Positions 54,523 through 63,227 of a DNA stretch of 64,000 nt are shown here, one piece after another. The stretch is from Acuticoccus kalidii (GTDB taxonomy: Bacteria; Pseudomonadota; Alphaproteobacteria; Rhizobiales; Amorphaceae), in contig NZ_JAKGCS010000015.1 of assembly GCF_021556395.1 (NCBI RefSeq), positions 248,001-312,000 of the forward strand, written 5' to 3'. Position 1 is the first letter of the stretch. Every line of letters starts with the position of its first letter. The translations under genes were made by a program, and so were the position numbers. The notes below the pieces were generated by a model. The model was not told the DNA's origin. It did no database searches and saw only the letters and a list, made by a program, of their open reading frames with translations.

Positions 54523-54882
54523 TCAGGCGAATGCGTCGATCCGGCCCTCTTCGGTGCGAGAGACGGCGCGTTCCGGCGGTGCATCGACCCGGCGCAGAAA
54601 GGTGCGATCCTCGCGCATGACGAAGCATTCCCGCTCGGCGAAAGCGAAGTTCTGCCGCCCCAACGGATCCTCGGCGAGCCGTGCGCGATAGGCTTCGTAG
54701 GCGGCGAGGCTGTCGATATTGTAGATCCCGTAGGCCAGCGTCGCCGACCCCTCGTGCGGCGCATAATAGCCGACGAGATCGGCGCCGCAGCGCGGGATCG
54801 CGACGCCCCAGTTGCGCGCATAATGCGCGAACGCCAGGCGCTTCGTCGGATCGATATGATAGCGGATGATGCAAGTGAGCAT
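54523..54882 (-). CDS. NIPSNAP family protein
   Basis: A 119-aa dimeric alpha-beta barrel protein of the NIPSNAP type; the pattern LTCIIRYHIDPTKRLAFAHYARNW at the N terminus and YNIDSLAAYEAYRARLAEDP in the middle is characteristic. Function is unknown; relatives are small enzymes or stress proteins. It is divergent from an ArsR regulator 70 bp away, which probably controls it. ATG at 54882 follows GGAGG. Confidence 0.85.
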   Translation of the reverse strand: MLTCIIRYHIDPTKRLAFAHYARNWGVAIPRCGADLVGYYAPHEGSATLAYGIYNIDSLAAYEAYRARLAEDPLGRQNFAFAERECFVMREDRTFLRRVDAPPERAVSRTEEGRIDAFA

Positions 54883-54952
54883 GGCGGACCTCCTTCGTGT
54901 CGCTCCGCTATAGGCGGTTGTCGGCCTCCCATAGTTCGGTTACGATCGAAGT

Positions 54953-55660
54953 ATGAAAGAAGGGCCTGACATCGCGCGCATCGGCGCCCTTATCGGCGAT
55001 CCGGCCCGCGCCAACATGCTGACCGCCTTGATGAGCGGGAAGGCACTCACCGTCACCGAGCTGTCCGCCGAGGCGGGCGTCACGCTGCAGACCGCGAGCG
55101 CGCATCTCGCCAAGCTCGAGGCCGGCGGTTTCGTCGCCCCACGCAAGCAGGGCCGCCACAAATATTATGCCCTCGCCGGGGACGCGGTCGTCGGCACGCT
55201 CGAGGCGCTGATGGGGCTCGCCGCCGACAAGGGGCACCTGCGGACGCGGACCGGCCCGCGCGATCCGGCGCTGCGCGAGGCGCGCGTGTGTTACAATCAC
55301 CTCGCCGGCGACATGGGCGTGCGGCTCTATCGGAGCCTCCTCGCACGCGGCCATCTCCGAACCGCCGATGACGGGCTGACCGCCAGCGAAGACGGCATCG
55401 CCTTCGCCGCCTCGTTCGGGATCGACATCGCGCAGCTCACCGCCGCCCGCGCGCCTTTGTGCCGGGAGTGCCTCGATTGGAGCGAGCGGCGCTCGCACCT
55501 CGCCGGCGCGCTCGGCCGCGCCTTCCTCGCCGAGATCTACGCCAAGGGATGGGCGGCGCGGGTGCCCGACTCGCGGATCGTCCGCTTCACCCCATCCGGC
55601 CGCGCCGCATTCCAGAACGCCTTTCCGGTTCCCTCCGAAACGCCGACATCGCCGCTATAG
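54953..55660 (+). CDS. ArsR-family winged-helix regulator
   Basis: A 235-aa regulator with an N-terminal ArsR-type helix-turn-helix (about 5-75; ALIGDPARANMLTALM and LQTASAHLAKLEAGGFV). The long C-terminal part (about 100-235) includes a Cys pair in APLCRECLDW (~168-171) that could bind metal or sense redox state. Typical metal-sensing ArsR proteins are only about 100-120 aa, so this belongs to the longer group with an added domain. Divergent from the NIPSNAP gene. Confidence 0.85.
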   Translation: MKEGPDIARIGALIGDPARANMLTALMSGKALTVTELSAEAGVTLQTASAHLAKLEAGGFVAPRKQGRHKYYALAGDAVVGTLEALMGLAADKGHLRTRTGPRDPALREARVCYNHLAGDMGVRLYRSLLARGHLRTADDGLTASEDGIAFAASFGIDIAQLTAARAPLCRECLDWSERRSHLAGALGRAFLAEIYAKGWAARVPDSRIVRFTPSGRAAFQNAFPVPSETPTSPL

Positions 55661-56095
55661 CCGTTTTGCGGTGAACCGAATAGCGCGCAACCCATGCGCG
55701 TCCTGGCCGTCGGCCGCGCCGCGCGTTCAGCGTACGCGATCCCATCCGCCAGCACGGCACACGCATGACGAGAACGCACCGAAACGACGTCATTTGCGTC
55801 GTGGCGCGCGCCGTCGCACCTTAGGGGCGACAGGCCGCCATGTCCGACCGGGCCGGGCCGCCGTCACAGGATGGGACGTCGATCATGTATCCGCGCACGA
55901 GCGCCGAGAATCATTGGATCGACGGGGGCCGAGCACCGCGGCACCCGGTTCAGCCGCCACGATGAGCGTCGGGGGCCGTCGCCGCGTCAGGCGCCCGCCC
56001 CTTCACCGACGACGATGATCCGCATGGGGCGAGCCCGCCATGCGAAGCCGCTCGGGGCGCTTCGGCCCCATTGGCGGCGCGACGGATGCCGAACC
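55661..56095. other. Intergenic region, nothing convincing
   Basis: About 435 bp between two plus-strand genes. Short open frames run through it on both strands, including an upstream extension of the next gene, but none has recognisable protein features or a clear ribosome site. The dense runs of GC-rich codon-less sequence suggest decayed or non-coding DNA. Confidence 0.5.
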
Positions 56096-56458
56096 ATGCG
56101 CACCCCACCCGACGACCCCGAAACCCCTCAAAAGCGCCCACCGCCTGAGGCGCCGGCCGGCCTGACACCACGCGACACCGTCGCCGCCCTCATGGCGCTG
56201 CTGGACGCTGATACGCGAACGCCCGCGGCCGACGCGGCGATCCCGCACGCCCCGGTCGCGACGCCGACCGCGCCGCCGACCACGATCGAGGCGGACGAGA
56301 GCCGCGGCGCGCCGAAGGGATTCACGCTCTGCCGCACGCCGGACGGCCTCGTGCTCGGCGTGGTCCTCGCCCCCGCGGGGGCGGCCTACGAGACTTACGA
56401 GCCGCAGCGCCGTCCCGCGGTGGTGCGGGAGCTCCTCGATGACGGCATCATCGCCTGA
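56096..56458 (+). CDS. Hypothetical protein (120 aa)
   Basis: Predicted soluble protein. The first ~65 residues are Pro/Ala/Thr-rich and probably disordered; the last ~50 form a small folded-looking unit (GFTLCRTPDGLVLGVVLAPAG followed by RRPAVVRELLDDGIIA). No family recognised. The start is uncertain, as the frame stays open upstream to 55871 and no strong ribosome site is seen before 56096. Confidence 0.45.
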   Translation: MRTPPDDPETPQKRPPPEAPAGLTPRDTVAALMALLDADTRTPAADAAIPHAPVATPTAPPTTIEADESRGAPKGFTLCRTPDGLVLGVVLAPAGAAYETYEPQRRPAVVRELLDDGIIA

Positions 56459-56464
56459 CGGAAA

Positions 56465-56482
56465 CGCCCCGCGAGCGGGGCG
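56465..56482. terminator. Short hairpin between convergent genes
   Basis: CGCCCCG (56465-56471), loop CGAG, CGGGGCG (56476-56482), placed between the hypothetical gene and the TRAP large permease stop. No T-run. Confidence 0.45.
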
Positions 56483-56487
56483 GCCCG

Positions 56488-58107
56488 TCAGGTCCCGCCA
56501 TACATCAGTTCGGGCAACCACGTCGCGAGCTGCGGCACGTGCCAAAGGGCGACGAGCATCAGGATCTGGATCAGCACGAAGGGGATGATCCCGAGATAGA
56601 TCGACGTCGTCTTCACCTCGGGTGGTGCGACGCCACGCAGGTAGAACAGCGCGAAACCGAAAGGCGGCGTCAGGAACGAGGTCTGGAGGTTCACCGCCAT
56701 CATGACGCCGAGCCAGACCGGGCTCATGGTCGATCCGTCCGGCATCTCGAGCATCAGGAGAACCGGCGCCACCAGCGGCACCACGACGAAGACGATCTCG
56801 AGGAAGTCGAGGAAGAAGCCGAGCACGAACATGATCAGCATCACCGCGATCATCGCGCCGAGCGCGCCGCCGGGCATGCCTTCCAGCGCCTCGCGCACCA
56901 ATTCGTCGCCGCCGAGCCCGCGAAAGACGAGGCTGAAGAGCGCCGCGCCGATCAGGATGACGAACACCATCGAGGTGATCTGCGCGGTCGAGCGGATGAC
57001 TGAAGTCAGCACCCGCGCCTGCGCGATCCGGTAGAGCGCCATCACGAGGCCGAGGACGACGATCACGAGGAGCACCAGCGCGGCATAGATGCCGATCATG
57101 TCGCCCTCGGGGATGACCGAGCGGGAAACGCGCAGGTCCATCATTCCGGTCAGCACGAGGAGGCCGATCAGCGCGAACACGGCCGCGTAGATGAGATAGG
57201 GCCGCCCTTCGTCGAGCCGGTAGCCGGCGAGGAGCATCGCGCCCACCCCACCGACCGCCGCCGCCTCGGTCGGCGTCGCGATGCCGGCGAGGATCGAGCC
57301 GAGCACGGCGACGATCAGGCCGATCGGCGGCACGAGGGCGTGGATGATGCGCTGGAACGTGATCGGGTCGGAATCGTCGCGCGGGATCGGCGGCGCAGCG
57401 GACGGCCGGACGAACGCGACGAAGACCATGTACAACATGTAGCAGAGGACGAGCACGATCCCCGGCACGAGTGCGCCCGCGAAGAGATCGCCGACCGAGA
57501 CCGGAGGTCCCGGCGCGAACGAATAATCACCGGTCGCCCACGCCTGTTCCTGCAGGACCCGCTGGGATTCCTGATAGGCGTTGGAGATCTGGTCACCGAG
57601 AATGACGAGGACGATCGACGGCGGAATGATCTGCCCGAGCGTCCCCGATGCGGCGATCGTCCCGGATGCCAGCGCCGGCGAATAGCCGTAGCGCAGCATC
57701 GTCGGCAGCGACAGGAGCCCCATGGTGACGACGGTGGCGCCGACGATGCCGGTCGACGCCGCGAGCAGCGCGCCGACGATGCAGACCGCGATGCCGAGAC
57801 CGCCATGGAGCGGGCCGAAGAGCTGGCCCATCGTCTGCAGCAGCTCCTCGGCGACCCGGCTTCGCTCCAGCATCACCCCCATGAAGACGAAGAGCGGCAC
57901 GGCGACGAGCACCTCGTTCGTCATCGTGCCGTAGATGCGCTGCGGGAGCGCGTTCACGAAGGCGAAATCGAAGACGCCGAAGGACATGCCGAGAAAGGCG
58001 AAGATCAGCCCCGTGCCGGCCAGCGTGAAGGCGACGGGAAAGCCGGAAAGGAGCAGCACGACGGCTGCCCCGAACATGATGAGATCGAGCGTGCCTGCGA
58101 TATCCAC
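56488..58107 (-). CDS. TRAP transporter large permease, 2-oxoacid (TakM-like) type
   Basis: A 539-aa DctM-family protein, about 110 residues longer than the other two large permeases in the window because of extra hydrophobic helices and a loop in the middle (~180-350). Conserved blocks: VPLFVFMGVMLERSRVAEELL (~67), ASTGIVGATVVTMG (~115), GQIIPPSIVLVILGD (~155) and LTPPFGFALFYLRGV (~485). This long type is the one found with TakP-like binding proteins, as here. It overlaps the small permease gene by 1 bp. Confidence 0.92.
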   Translation of the reverse strand: MDIAGTLDLIMFGAAVVLLLSGFPVAFTLAGTGLIFAFLGMSFGVFDFAFVNALPQRIYGTMTNEVLVAVPLFVFMGVMLERSRVAEELLQTMGQLFGPLHGGLGIAVCIVGALLAASTGIVGATVVTMGLLSLPTMLRYGYSPALASGTIAASGTLGQIIPPSIVLVILGDQISNAYQESQRVLQEQAWATGDYSFAPGPPVSVGDLFAGALVPGIVLVLCYMLYMVFVAFVRPSAAPPIPRDDSDPITFQRIIHALVPPIGLIVAVLGSILAGIATPTEAAAVGGVGAMLLAGYRLDEGRPYLIYAAVFALIGLLVLTGMMDLRVSRSVIPEGDMIGIYAALVLLVIVVLGLVMALYRIAQARVLTSVIRSTAQITSMVFVILIGAALFSLVFRGLGGDELVREALEGMPGGALGAMIAVMLIMFVLGFFLDFLEIVFVVVPLVAPVLLMLEMPDGSTMSPVWLGVMMAVNLQTSFLTPPFGFALFYLRGVAPPEVKTTSIYLGIIPFVLIQILMLVALWHVPQLATWLPELMYGGT

Positions 58108-58655
58108 TAGACGGCGGCTCCCCCGGCCTCACCATGATGGTGGCGCGACGGCTCGGCCGCGCGTCCCGTGAGGGCGATCAGCGAGCGCAGGATGATGACC
58201 ACCGCCTGCGCAGCCAGCATGATGCCGAACACGGGAATCGCCGTCTTCAGAACGAAGACGGCGGGAATGCCGGAACTCTCCATCGATTTCTCAAAGATGC
58301 GCCACGAGTTCGCGACATAGGGCCAGCTCGACACCACGATGACGATCGACACCGGCAGGAGGAGGACGATCGAGCCGAGCAGGTTCACCACCGCGCGCGT
58401 GCGCAGGGAGGCGCCACGATAGAAGATGTCGACCCGCACGTGCCCGTCATCCGACAAGGTGTAGGCGGCGGCGAGCAGGAACAGGAAGCCGTGCATGTAG
58501 AGGATCGATTCCTGCGCCCAGAGATTGCCGACGCCGAACACGTAGCGGGCGACGACGACTCCGAACTGAACCAGCACCATCAACAGCACGAACCAGGCGA
58601 CGACCTTACCGACGAAGCGGTTCGTGTTGTCGATCGTGGTGGCCAGCGTTTCCAT
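58107..58655 (-). CDS. TRAP transporter small permease, TakQ-like
   Basis: A 182-aa protein with four hydrophobic helices (about 15-40, 50-75, 85-115 and 130-155) and the DGHVRVDIFYRGASLRTRAVVNLLG motif. The ATG at 58655 is preferred because the first helix then follows a short polar N terminus; an ATG at 58697 is also possible. The His-rich C terminus (SRHHHGEAGG) is unusual. Confidence 0.85.
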   Translation of the reverse strand: METLATTIDNTNRFVGKVVAWFVLLMVLVQFGVVVARYVFGVGNLWAQESILYMHGFLFLLAAAYTLSDDGHVRVDIFYRGASLRTRAVVNLLGSIVLLLPVSIVIVVSSWPYVANSWRIFEKSMESSGIPAVFVLKTAIPVFGIMLAAQAVVIILRSLIALTGRAAEPSRHHHGEAGGAAV

Positions 58656-58774
58656 GGGGACTGCGCAATTACCGAAGGTTGGACGATGACATGACAAAAC
58701 GGGGCGACGCGGCGGCGTCCCCCCGAATCGGTCAGACGTGGTGCCCTTTCAGGATCACCACGAACGAGGCGAAA

Positions 58775-59869
58775 TTAAGCGTCACCCAACGTACGGGTGC
58801 GCTCGTTGGTAAAAGCCTGCTCGGCGATCTGCGTCCACGCGCGCAGATCCTTGCGGGCCTTCAAGTAGCTGTCGCGGATCCGCTTGGCGAGATCGTCGTG
58901 CTCGCCGATCGCCGCGACCACCTCTTCGGACGCCTTCGCAAAGCCGTCGAACACGTCGTCCGGGTACTTCTTCAGCTGGACGCCGTGCTGGTTGACGAGC
59001 GTGCTGAGCGCCTGACCGTTCTTCGCCGTGAACTCGGCATAGACGTTGTCGTTATCGGCGGTGCAGCACTGCTGGACGATGATCTGATCGGTCTTCGACA
59101 GCTCGTCGAAAGCGGCCTGGTTGATGCCGGCCGTGATCGCGGCGCTCGGCTCCTGGAAGCCCGGATAGTAGTAGTATTTCGCGACGCGATAGAAGCCGAA
59201 GGCGAGGTCGTTCAGCGGGCCGACGAATTCCGTCGCGTCGATCGCGCCGGACTGGAGCGCCTGGAAGATTTCGCCCGCCGGCAGCGCGACGACATTGACG
59301 CCGAGCTTGCGCAGAACCTCGCCGCCCATGCCGGGCGCGCGGAATTTGAGGCCCTGGAGATCGTCGACCGAGGTGATCTCGTTGCGGAACCAGCCGCCCA
59401 TCTGCGTGCCGGTGTTGCCGGCGGCGAACGGCTTGATGCCGAACCGGCCGGACAGCTCGTTCCACAGCGCCTGTCCGCCGCCGTGCATGATCCAGGCGTT
59501 GAACTCGGACGTGATGAGGCCCATCGGGACCGCGGTGAAGAAGGCGAAGGCCGGATGCTTGCCTTGGAAATAATAGTCGGGCGAGTGATAGATCTCGGCC
59601 GTCCGGTTCGCCACCGCGTCGAACACCTCGAAGGCGGGGACGAGTTCGCCCGCGGCGTACAGCTTCACCGTGACGCGGCCGTCGGTCGCGGCGGTGATAT
59701 TGTCAGCCAGACGCTGCGCGCCGACGCCGAGGCCGGGGAAATTCTTTGGCCAGGCCGTCACCATCTTCCACTCATGGCGACCTTGTGCCACAGCGGGGGC
59801 AGCAAGCGCCGTGGTGCCAGCGGCCGCGGCAGCAACGCCGGTCGTCCGCAAAAATGAACGACGATCCAT
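58775..59869 (-). CDS. TRAP transporter 2-oxoacid-binding protein (TakP-like), Tat signal
   Basis: A 364-aa binding protein of the TakP group, known from Rhodobacter sphaeroides to bind 2-oxo acids such as pyruvate. The twin-arginine signal DRRSFLRTTG (~2-11) is followed by the mature start HEWKMVTAWPKNFPGLG. Conserved ligand segments include HSPDYYFQGKHPAFAFFTAVPMG, GLKFRAPGMGG (substrate Arg, ~178) and GAIDATEFVGP. ATG at 59869 has GGGAGGAAGA upstream. The 119-bp gap to the small permease gene contains weak inverted repeats (58737-58762) that may reduce read-through. Confidence 0.92.
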   Translation of the reverse strand: MDRRSFLRTTGVAAAAAGTTALAAPAVAQGRHEWKMVTAWPKNFPGLGVGAQRLADNITAATDGRVTVKLYAAGELVPAFEVFDAVANRTAEIYHSPDYYFQGKHPAFAFFTAVPMGLITSEFNAWIMHGGGQALWNELSGRFGIKPFAAGNTGTQMGGWFRNEITSVDDLQGLKFRAPGMGGEVLRKLGVNVVALPAGEIFQALQSGAIDATEFVGPLNDLAFGFYRVAKYYYYPGFQEPSAAITAGINQAAFDELSKTDQIIVQQCCTADNDNVYAEFTAKNGQALSTLVNQHGVQLKKYPDDVFDGFAKASEEVVAAIGEHDDLAKRIRDSYLKARKDLRAWTQIAEQAFTNERTRTLGDA

Positions 59870-60122
59870 CTCGGTCTTCCTCCCTATTAAATGCCCTTCT
59901 GGGCCGTGACCACGGCCGGAAATGAGCGCGTGGTGTAATCCGTCCTCACGTGTATGGACAAGTCCCGGCACACGTCGAGCTGCGAATTGCATATTAAGCG
60001 ATTTTAATAGTCATTCTGCCTCAATGCTAAGCAATCGGCGTGGCGTGCAAGAGCGCGTGATTGCATTTGCAGAGTGCCTGCGCCGGATCCATCTTCTGAG
60101 CGGTCATTCTGGAGCTTGAAAC

Positions 60123-60320
60123 ATGCTGATCCGCATTACGACAACGGCACTCGTCCTCGCCTCCCTCGCCGCGACCGGTCCCGCCTTCGCCCGCACCGAC
60201 TGGACGGTTCCCGCTCCGCTCGGCGCCGAGGAACTCGCCCGCACCTGCCCGATGATCAATATCGGCACGCCGAGCAAGCCGCGCCTCGTGAAGGATCCGG
60301 CCTGCTCCAGCGGCCGCTGA
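60123..60320 (+). CDS. Small secreted protein of unknown function (65 aa)
   Basis: A signal peptide (about 1-23, ending AFA) precedes a mature part of about 42 residues with two Cys (in ARTCPMIN and KDPACSSGR) that could form one disulfide. I recognise no family. GGAG lies 8-10 nt upstream of the ATG, and a strong hairpin (60359-60388) follows, so it looks like a single-gene transcription unit. Confidence 0.6.
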   Translation: MLIRITTTALVLASLAATGPAFARTDWTVPAPLGAEELARTCPMINIGTPSKPRLVKDPACSSGR

Positions 60321-60358
60321 GGTCGTCGCAGCAACCGAGGCCGCCGCGGCCGCGCGCG

Positions 60359-60388
60359 CCCGGCAACGCGCCTCTTCGCGTTGCCGGG
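60359..60388 (+). terminator. Terminator hairpin after the small secreted protein gene
   Basis: Perfect 12-bp stem CCCGGCAACGCG (60359-60370) / CGCGTTGCCGGG (60377-60388) with a 6-nt loop. It also separates this gene from the nitrile hydratase operon that starts at 60435. The following bases are only moderately T-rich. Confidence 0.65.
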
Positions 60389-60434
60389 ATCGGCATGTTA
60401 GATTGCGGCAGGGTCCGGGACGGAGTTTGGTTTT

Positions 60435-61196
60435 TTGTCGCAGCCGATTGTGATCGTGTCGTGCGACACGATCGAGCACAACATGTTGATCTGGTCGGGC
60501 GGGCCGGCCTCCTATCTCAACGCCGTCGCGATGGTCGGCTGTCTGCCGCTCCAACTTCCGACGATTCATGAGCGGATCGACCCCGCCCCCCTTCTCGACG
60601 TCGTGTCGGGGATCGTCCTGTCGGGCGCCCGCTCCAATGTCCATCCGTCCGAATATGGCAGCGACAATGTCGAGGGCGCCTCGCCGTTCGATCGCCAGCG
60701 CGACCGGATCACGCTGCCGCTGATCCGTGAGGCGATCGCCCGCGGGGTCCCGCTTTTGTGTATCTGCCGCGGCAACCAGGAGCTGAACGTCGCCCTTGGC
60801 GGCACGCTTCACACCGAGGTGCACGAGCTCCCCGGCCGGGAGGATCATCGCGGCGTCCCGCAGCCGGACCTCGACGTCTGGTTCGGCCTCAAGCACGACG
60901 TCGCGCCCGAGCCCGGCAGCCTACTCGCCCGCGTCCTCGGTGACATTCCGGTTCGCGTGAATTCGGCGCACCGGCAGGGGATCGACCGGCTGGGCGAAGG
61001 GCTCGCCGTCGATGCCCGCGCGCCGGACGGCACGATCGAGGCGGTGAGCCTGCCGTCGGCCCGCGCCTTCACGCTCGGCGTCCAGTGGCATCCCGAGCAT
61101 TTCGTCCGCACCGACGGCCCGTCCCGTGCGATCTTCGACGCCTTCGCCGACGCCTGCCGCGCCCACGCCGCCCAGCGCTCGCGCGTCGCCGCCTGA
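60435..61196 (+). CDS. Class-I glutamine-amidotransferase-like hydrolase (PuuD / gamma-glutamyl-GABA hydrolase type)
   Basis: A 253-aa protein of the peptidase C26 group. The nucleophile Cys is in [17 protein letters not shown] (~113), and His-Glu in [10 protein letters not shown] (~218-220) completes the triad. Members cleave gamma-glutamyl amide bonds, for example gamma-glutamyl-GABA in putrescine breakdown. The start is TTG at 60435, with GGAG 9 nt upstream. It is the first gene of an operon with nitrile hydratase, only 14 bp from the alpha subunit gene, which is an unusual partner. Confidence 0.85.
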   Translation: MSQPIVIVSCDTIEHNMLIWSGGPASYLNAVAMVGCLPLQLPTIHERIDPAPLLDVVSGIVLSGARSNVHPSEYGSDNVEGASPFDRQRDRITLPLIREAIARGVPLLCICRGNQELNVALGGTLHTEVHELPGREDHRGVPQPDLDVWFGLKHDVAPEPGSLLARVLGDIPVRVNSAHRQGIDRLGEGLAVDARAPDGTIEAVSLPSARAFTLGVQWHPEHFVRTDGPSRAIFDAFADACRAHAAQRSRVAA

Positions 61197-61210
61197 CGAG
61201 AGAACCAGCG

Positions 61211-61828
61211 ATGAGCACAGATCACGCCGATCACAGCCACCTTTCCGATATGGACGTCAGGGTCCGTGCGCTGCAATCGGTCCTCGAGGAGAAGGGGTTC
61301 GTCGACCCCGCTGCGCTCGACGAGCTCGTGACGCTCTACGAACACGAAGTCGGCCCGCAGAACGGCGCGAGGGTCGTCGCGCGAGCCTGGACCGATTCCG
61401 ACTATGCGGCCCGCCTCTTCGCGAGCGCCGGGCCCGCGATCGCCGAGCTCGGCTATAGCGGCCGGCAGGGCGAGCACATGGTGGCGCTCCAGAACACGCC
61501 GGAGACGCACAACATGGTCGTCTGTACCTTGTGCTCCTGTTACCCGTGGGCGGTGCTCGGCCTGCCGCCGACCTGGTACAAGGCGCCCGCCTACCGGGCG
61601 AAGGCGGTGGCCGATCCGCGCGGTGTGCTCGCCGATTTCGGCGTCAGCCTGCCGGAGGCGACCAAGATCCGCGTGTGGGATTCCACGGCGGAGATGCGCT
61701 ATCTCGTCGTCCCCATGCGGCCCGAGGGCACCGACGGATGGTCGGAAGAGGCGCTCGCCGCGATCGTTACGCGCGATTCGATGATCGGCACGGGCTTGCC
61801 CCACGCCGACGAAGCGGCCGCCCGATGA
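61211..61828 (+). CDS. nthA: Nitrile hydratase alpha subunit, cobalt type
   Basis: A 205-aa alpha subunit. The metal claw is Cys105-Thr-Leu-Cys108-Ser-Cys110 inside [10 protein letters not shown]; Thr after the first Cys indicates non-corrin Co(III), whereas iron enzymes have Ser. Two of these Cys become oxidised in the active enzyme. It hydrates nitriles to amides together with the beta subunit, whose gene overlaps by 4 bp. Thiocyanate hydrolase has the same motif but a three-subunit layout. ATG at 61211; the preceding CAGCG is a weak ribosome site, so coupling to the upstream gene is likely. Confidence 0.92.
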   Translation: MSTDHADHSHLSDMDVRVRALQSVLEEKGFVDPAALDELVTLYEHEVGPQNGARVVARAWTDSDYAARLFASAGPAIAELGYSGRQGEHMVALQNTPETHNMVVCTLCSCYPWAVLGLPPTWYKAPAYRAKAVADPRGVLADFGVSLPEATKIRVWDSTAEMRYLVVPMRPEGTDGWSEEALAAIVTRDSMIGTGLPHADEAAAR

Positions 61829-62445
61829 ACGGTCCGGCCGATCTCGGCGGCAAGCACGGCTTCGGCCCCGTCACCCCAGAGGTGGACGAGCCGGTCTTCC
61901 ATGCCGATTGGGAGCGCACCGCCTTCGCGCTGACCCTCGCCATGGGTGCGGGCGGCTACTGGTCGCTCGACCGCTCCCGCTACATGCGCGAGACGCTGCC
62001 GCACACGACCTATTATTCCTCGACCTATTACGAGATCTGGTTCAAGGCGCTCGAGCGCCTTCTCGACGATGCCGGCATCAGCTCGGGCGAGACCGCGCCC
62101 AAACGCGTCCTCGCCGCCGACGAGGTCCGGCCGACAATGGGACGCGGCGGCCCGGTCTCGCGGCCCGGCCCGGCGCCGCGTTTTGCGGTCGGCGACCGGG
62201 TGAAGGTGAAGCCGATGCGGCCCGCGACCCACACCCGCGCGCCGGCCTATCTGCGTGGCCACACCGGCACGATCGTGATGATCCACGGCTGCCACGTCTT
62301 TCCCGACACCAACGCGCACGGCAAGGGCGAGAACCCGGCGCCACTCTATAATGTCGCCTTCCCGGCGGCCGACCTGTGGGGACCGGACACCACCGCCGCC
62401 GACATTCACGCCGATCTCTTCGAACCCTATCTCGACCCCGCATGA
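61825..62445 (+). CDS. nthB: Nitrile hydratase beta subunit
   Basis: A 206-aa beta subunit starting [15 protein letters not shown], the typical family opening. Arg in [22 protein letters not shown] (~54) corresponds to the Arg that contacts the oxidised Cys residues of the alpha subunit. The C-terminal SH3-like barrel (about 110-206) contains [25 protein letters not shown]. It is coupled by ATGA to the alpha gene and to the accessory gene. The 206-aa length is slightly below the usual ~220-230. Confidence 0.92.
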   Translation: MNGPADLGGKHGFGPVTPEVDEPVFHADWERTAFALTLAMGAGGYWSLDRSRYMRETLPHTTYYSSTYYEIWFKALERLLDDAGISSGETAPKRVLAADEVRPTMGRGGPVSRPGPAPRFAVGDRVKVKPMRPATHTRAPAYLRGHTGTIVMIHGCHVFPDTNAHGKGENPAPLYNVAFPAADLWGPDTTAADIHADLFEPYLDPA

Positions 62446-62792
62446 CCGTCCCCGACGACCTCGCTTCCATCCGCTCCGACGATGACGAGCCGGCCTTCGC
62501 CGCCCCCTGGGAAGCGACCGCCTTCGCGCTGAAGGCGCATCTCGTGGCGACCGGCGTGCTCGACGCGGCCGCCTTCGCCACCCTCCTCGGCGAGGAAATG
62601 CGCAAGGACCACGCGGCGCAGGACGAGGGGACGGCCTATTTCGTGGCCTATGTCACCGCGCTCGAACGGGCGATCGCCACGATCGCGCCGCCCGAGCGCC
62701 TCGCCGCAGAGCAAGCCGCCTGGCGCGCCGCCGCCGAGGCGACCCCGCACGGCGCGCCCATCGTCCTCGACCGCTGCCGCGACAAGGCTTGA
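62442..62792 (+). CDS. Nitrile hydratase accessory / activator protein (P14K-like)
   Basis: A 116-aa protein similar in outline to the N-terminal part of the beta subunit (FAAPWEATAFALKAHLV, ~19-35), as is known for the small activators that load cobalt into the alpha subunit. The gene overlaps the beta stop by 4 bp, the position usual for the activator. No separate cobalt transporter or amidase gene follows. Confidence 0.83.
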   Translation: MTVPDDLASIRSDDDEPAFAAPWEATAFALKAHLVATGVLDAAAFATLLGEEMRKDHAAQDEGTAYFVAYVTALERAIATIAPPERLAAEQAAWRAAAEATPHGAPIVLDRCRDKA

Positions 62793-63227
62793 GGCGGGCG
62801 CAATCGGCGGCGCGCGGCCTGGCGACCGGGATCGGACTGACTCCACTCCTGGGAGCTGGGAGCTGGGAGCTGGGAGCTGGGAGCTGGGAGCTGGGAGCTG
62901 GGAGCTGGGAGCTGGGAGCGTGTCGCTCGGCCATGTCACGCGGATCGACCGCCCTTCAACAGACCGCCGGCGGATAACGCACCGCTGACGCAAGTCGCAC
63001 GCGCGTCGGCGGACGACCGTTCGCGCCCCTCGCGACGTGACGCGACCCGGTCGCCGCCGGCCCGGCGCGAACGGCGGAACACAAGGCCGCCGACTCGGTG
63101 GCTTGAGATCGCGATGACGACGGCGCGCACTGGGGACGAGCGGAGAAACGCTCCTCCCAAGGTGGCCTCATGCAGCGCGCCGGCACGCGCGGATGACACG
63201 GCCGCCACGCGATCGGCGCGGCCCGCG
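62793..63227. other. Intergenic region with a 7-bp tandem repeat
   Basis: About 435 bp between the convergent nitrile hydratase and rsmD genes. It holds the CTGGGAG repeat (62849-62918). Open frames on both strands run through the repeat and have no recognisable features. Nothing else was seen. Confidence 0.6.
62849..62918. repeat. Ten perfect copies of the 7-bp unit CTGGGAG
   Basis: Seventy bases made of ten identical, head-to-tail CTGGGAG units with no substitutions, starting 57 bp after the accessory-protein stop. Because the unit is 7 bp it changes reading frame at each copy and is not a protein repeat. It is purine-rich on this strand. Such perfect arrays usually vary in copy number through slippage. 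Confidence 0.95.

Noticed and set aside
58701..58762. Strong terminator between the TakP-like gene and its permease genes
   Set aside because: Inverted repeats are present (for example CGTGGTG 58737-58743 / CACCACG 58756-58762), but arms are short, loops large and no T-run follows; at most an attenuator.
61211..62445. Thiocyanate hydrolase instead of nitrile hydratase
   Set aside because: The Cys claw motif is shared, but the two-subunit order alpha-beta followed by a P14K-like activator, and the length of the beta subunit, fit cobalt nitrile hydratase better.
62849..62918. Possible CRISPR array
   Set aside because: Units are 7 bp, contiguous and identical, with no spacers.
62789..62993. 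Open frames through the 7-bp repeat encoding Gly-Ser-Trp-Glu-Leu or Pro-Ser-Ser-Gln-Leu repeats
   Set aside because: The repeat is open in several frames on both strands only because its unit lacks stop codons; no ribosome site or flanking conservation supports a protein.
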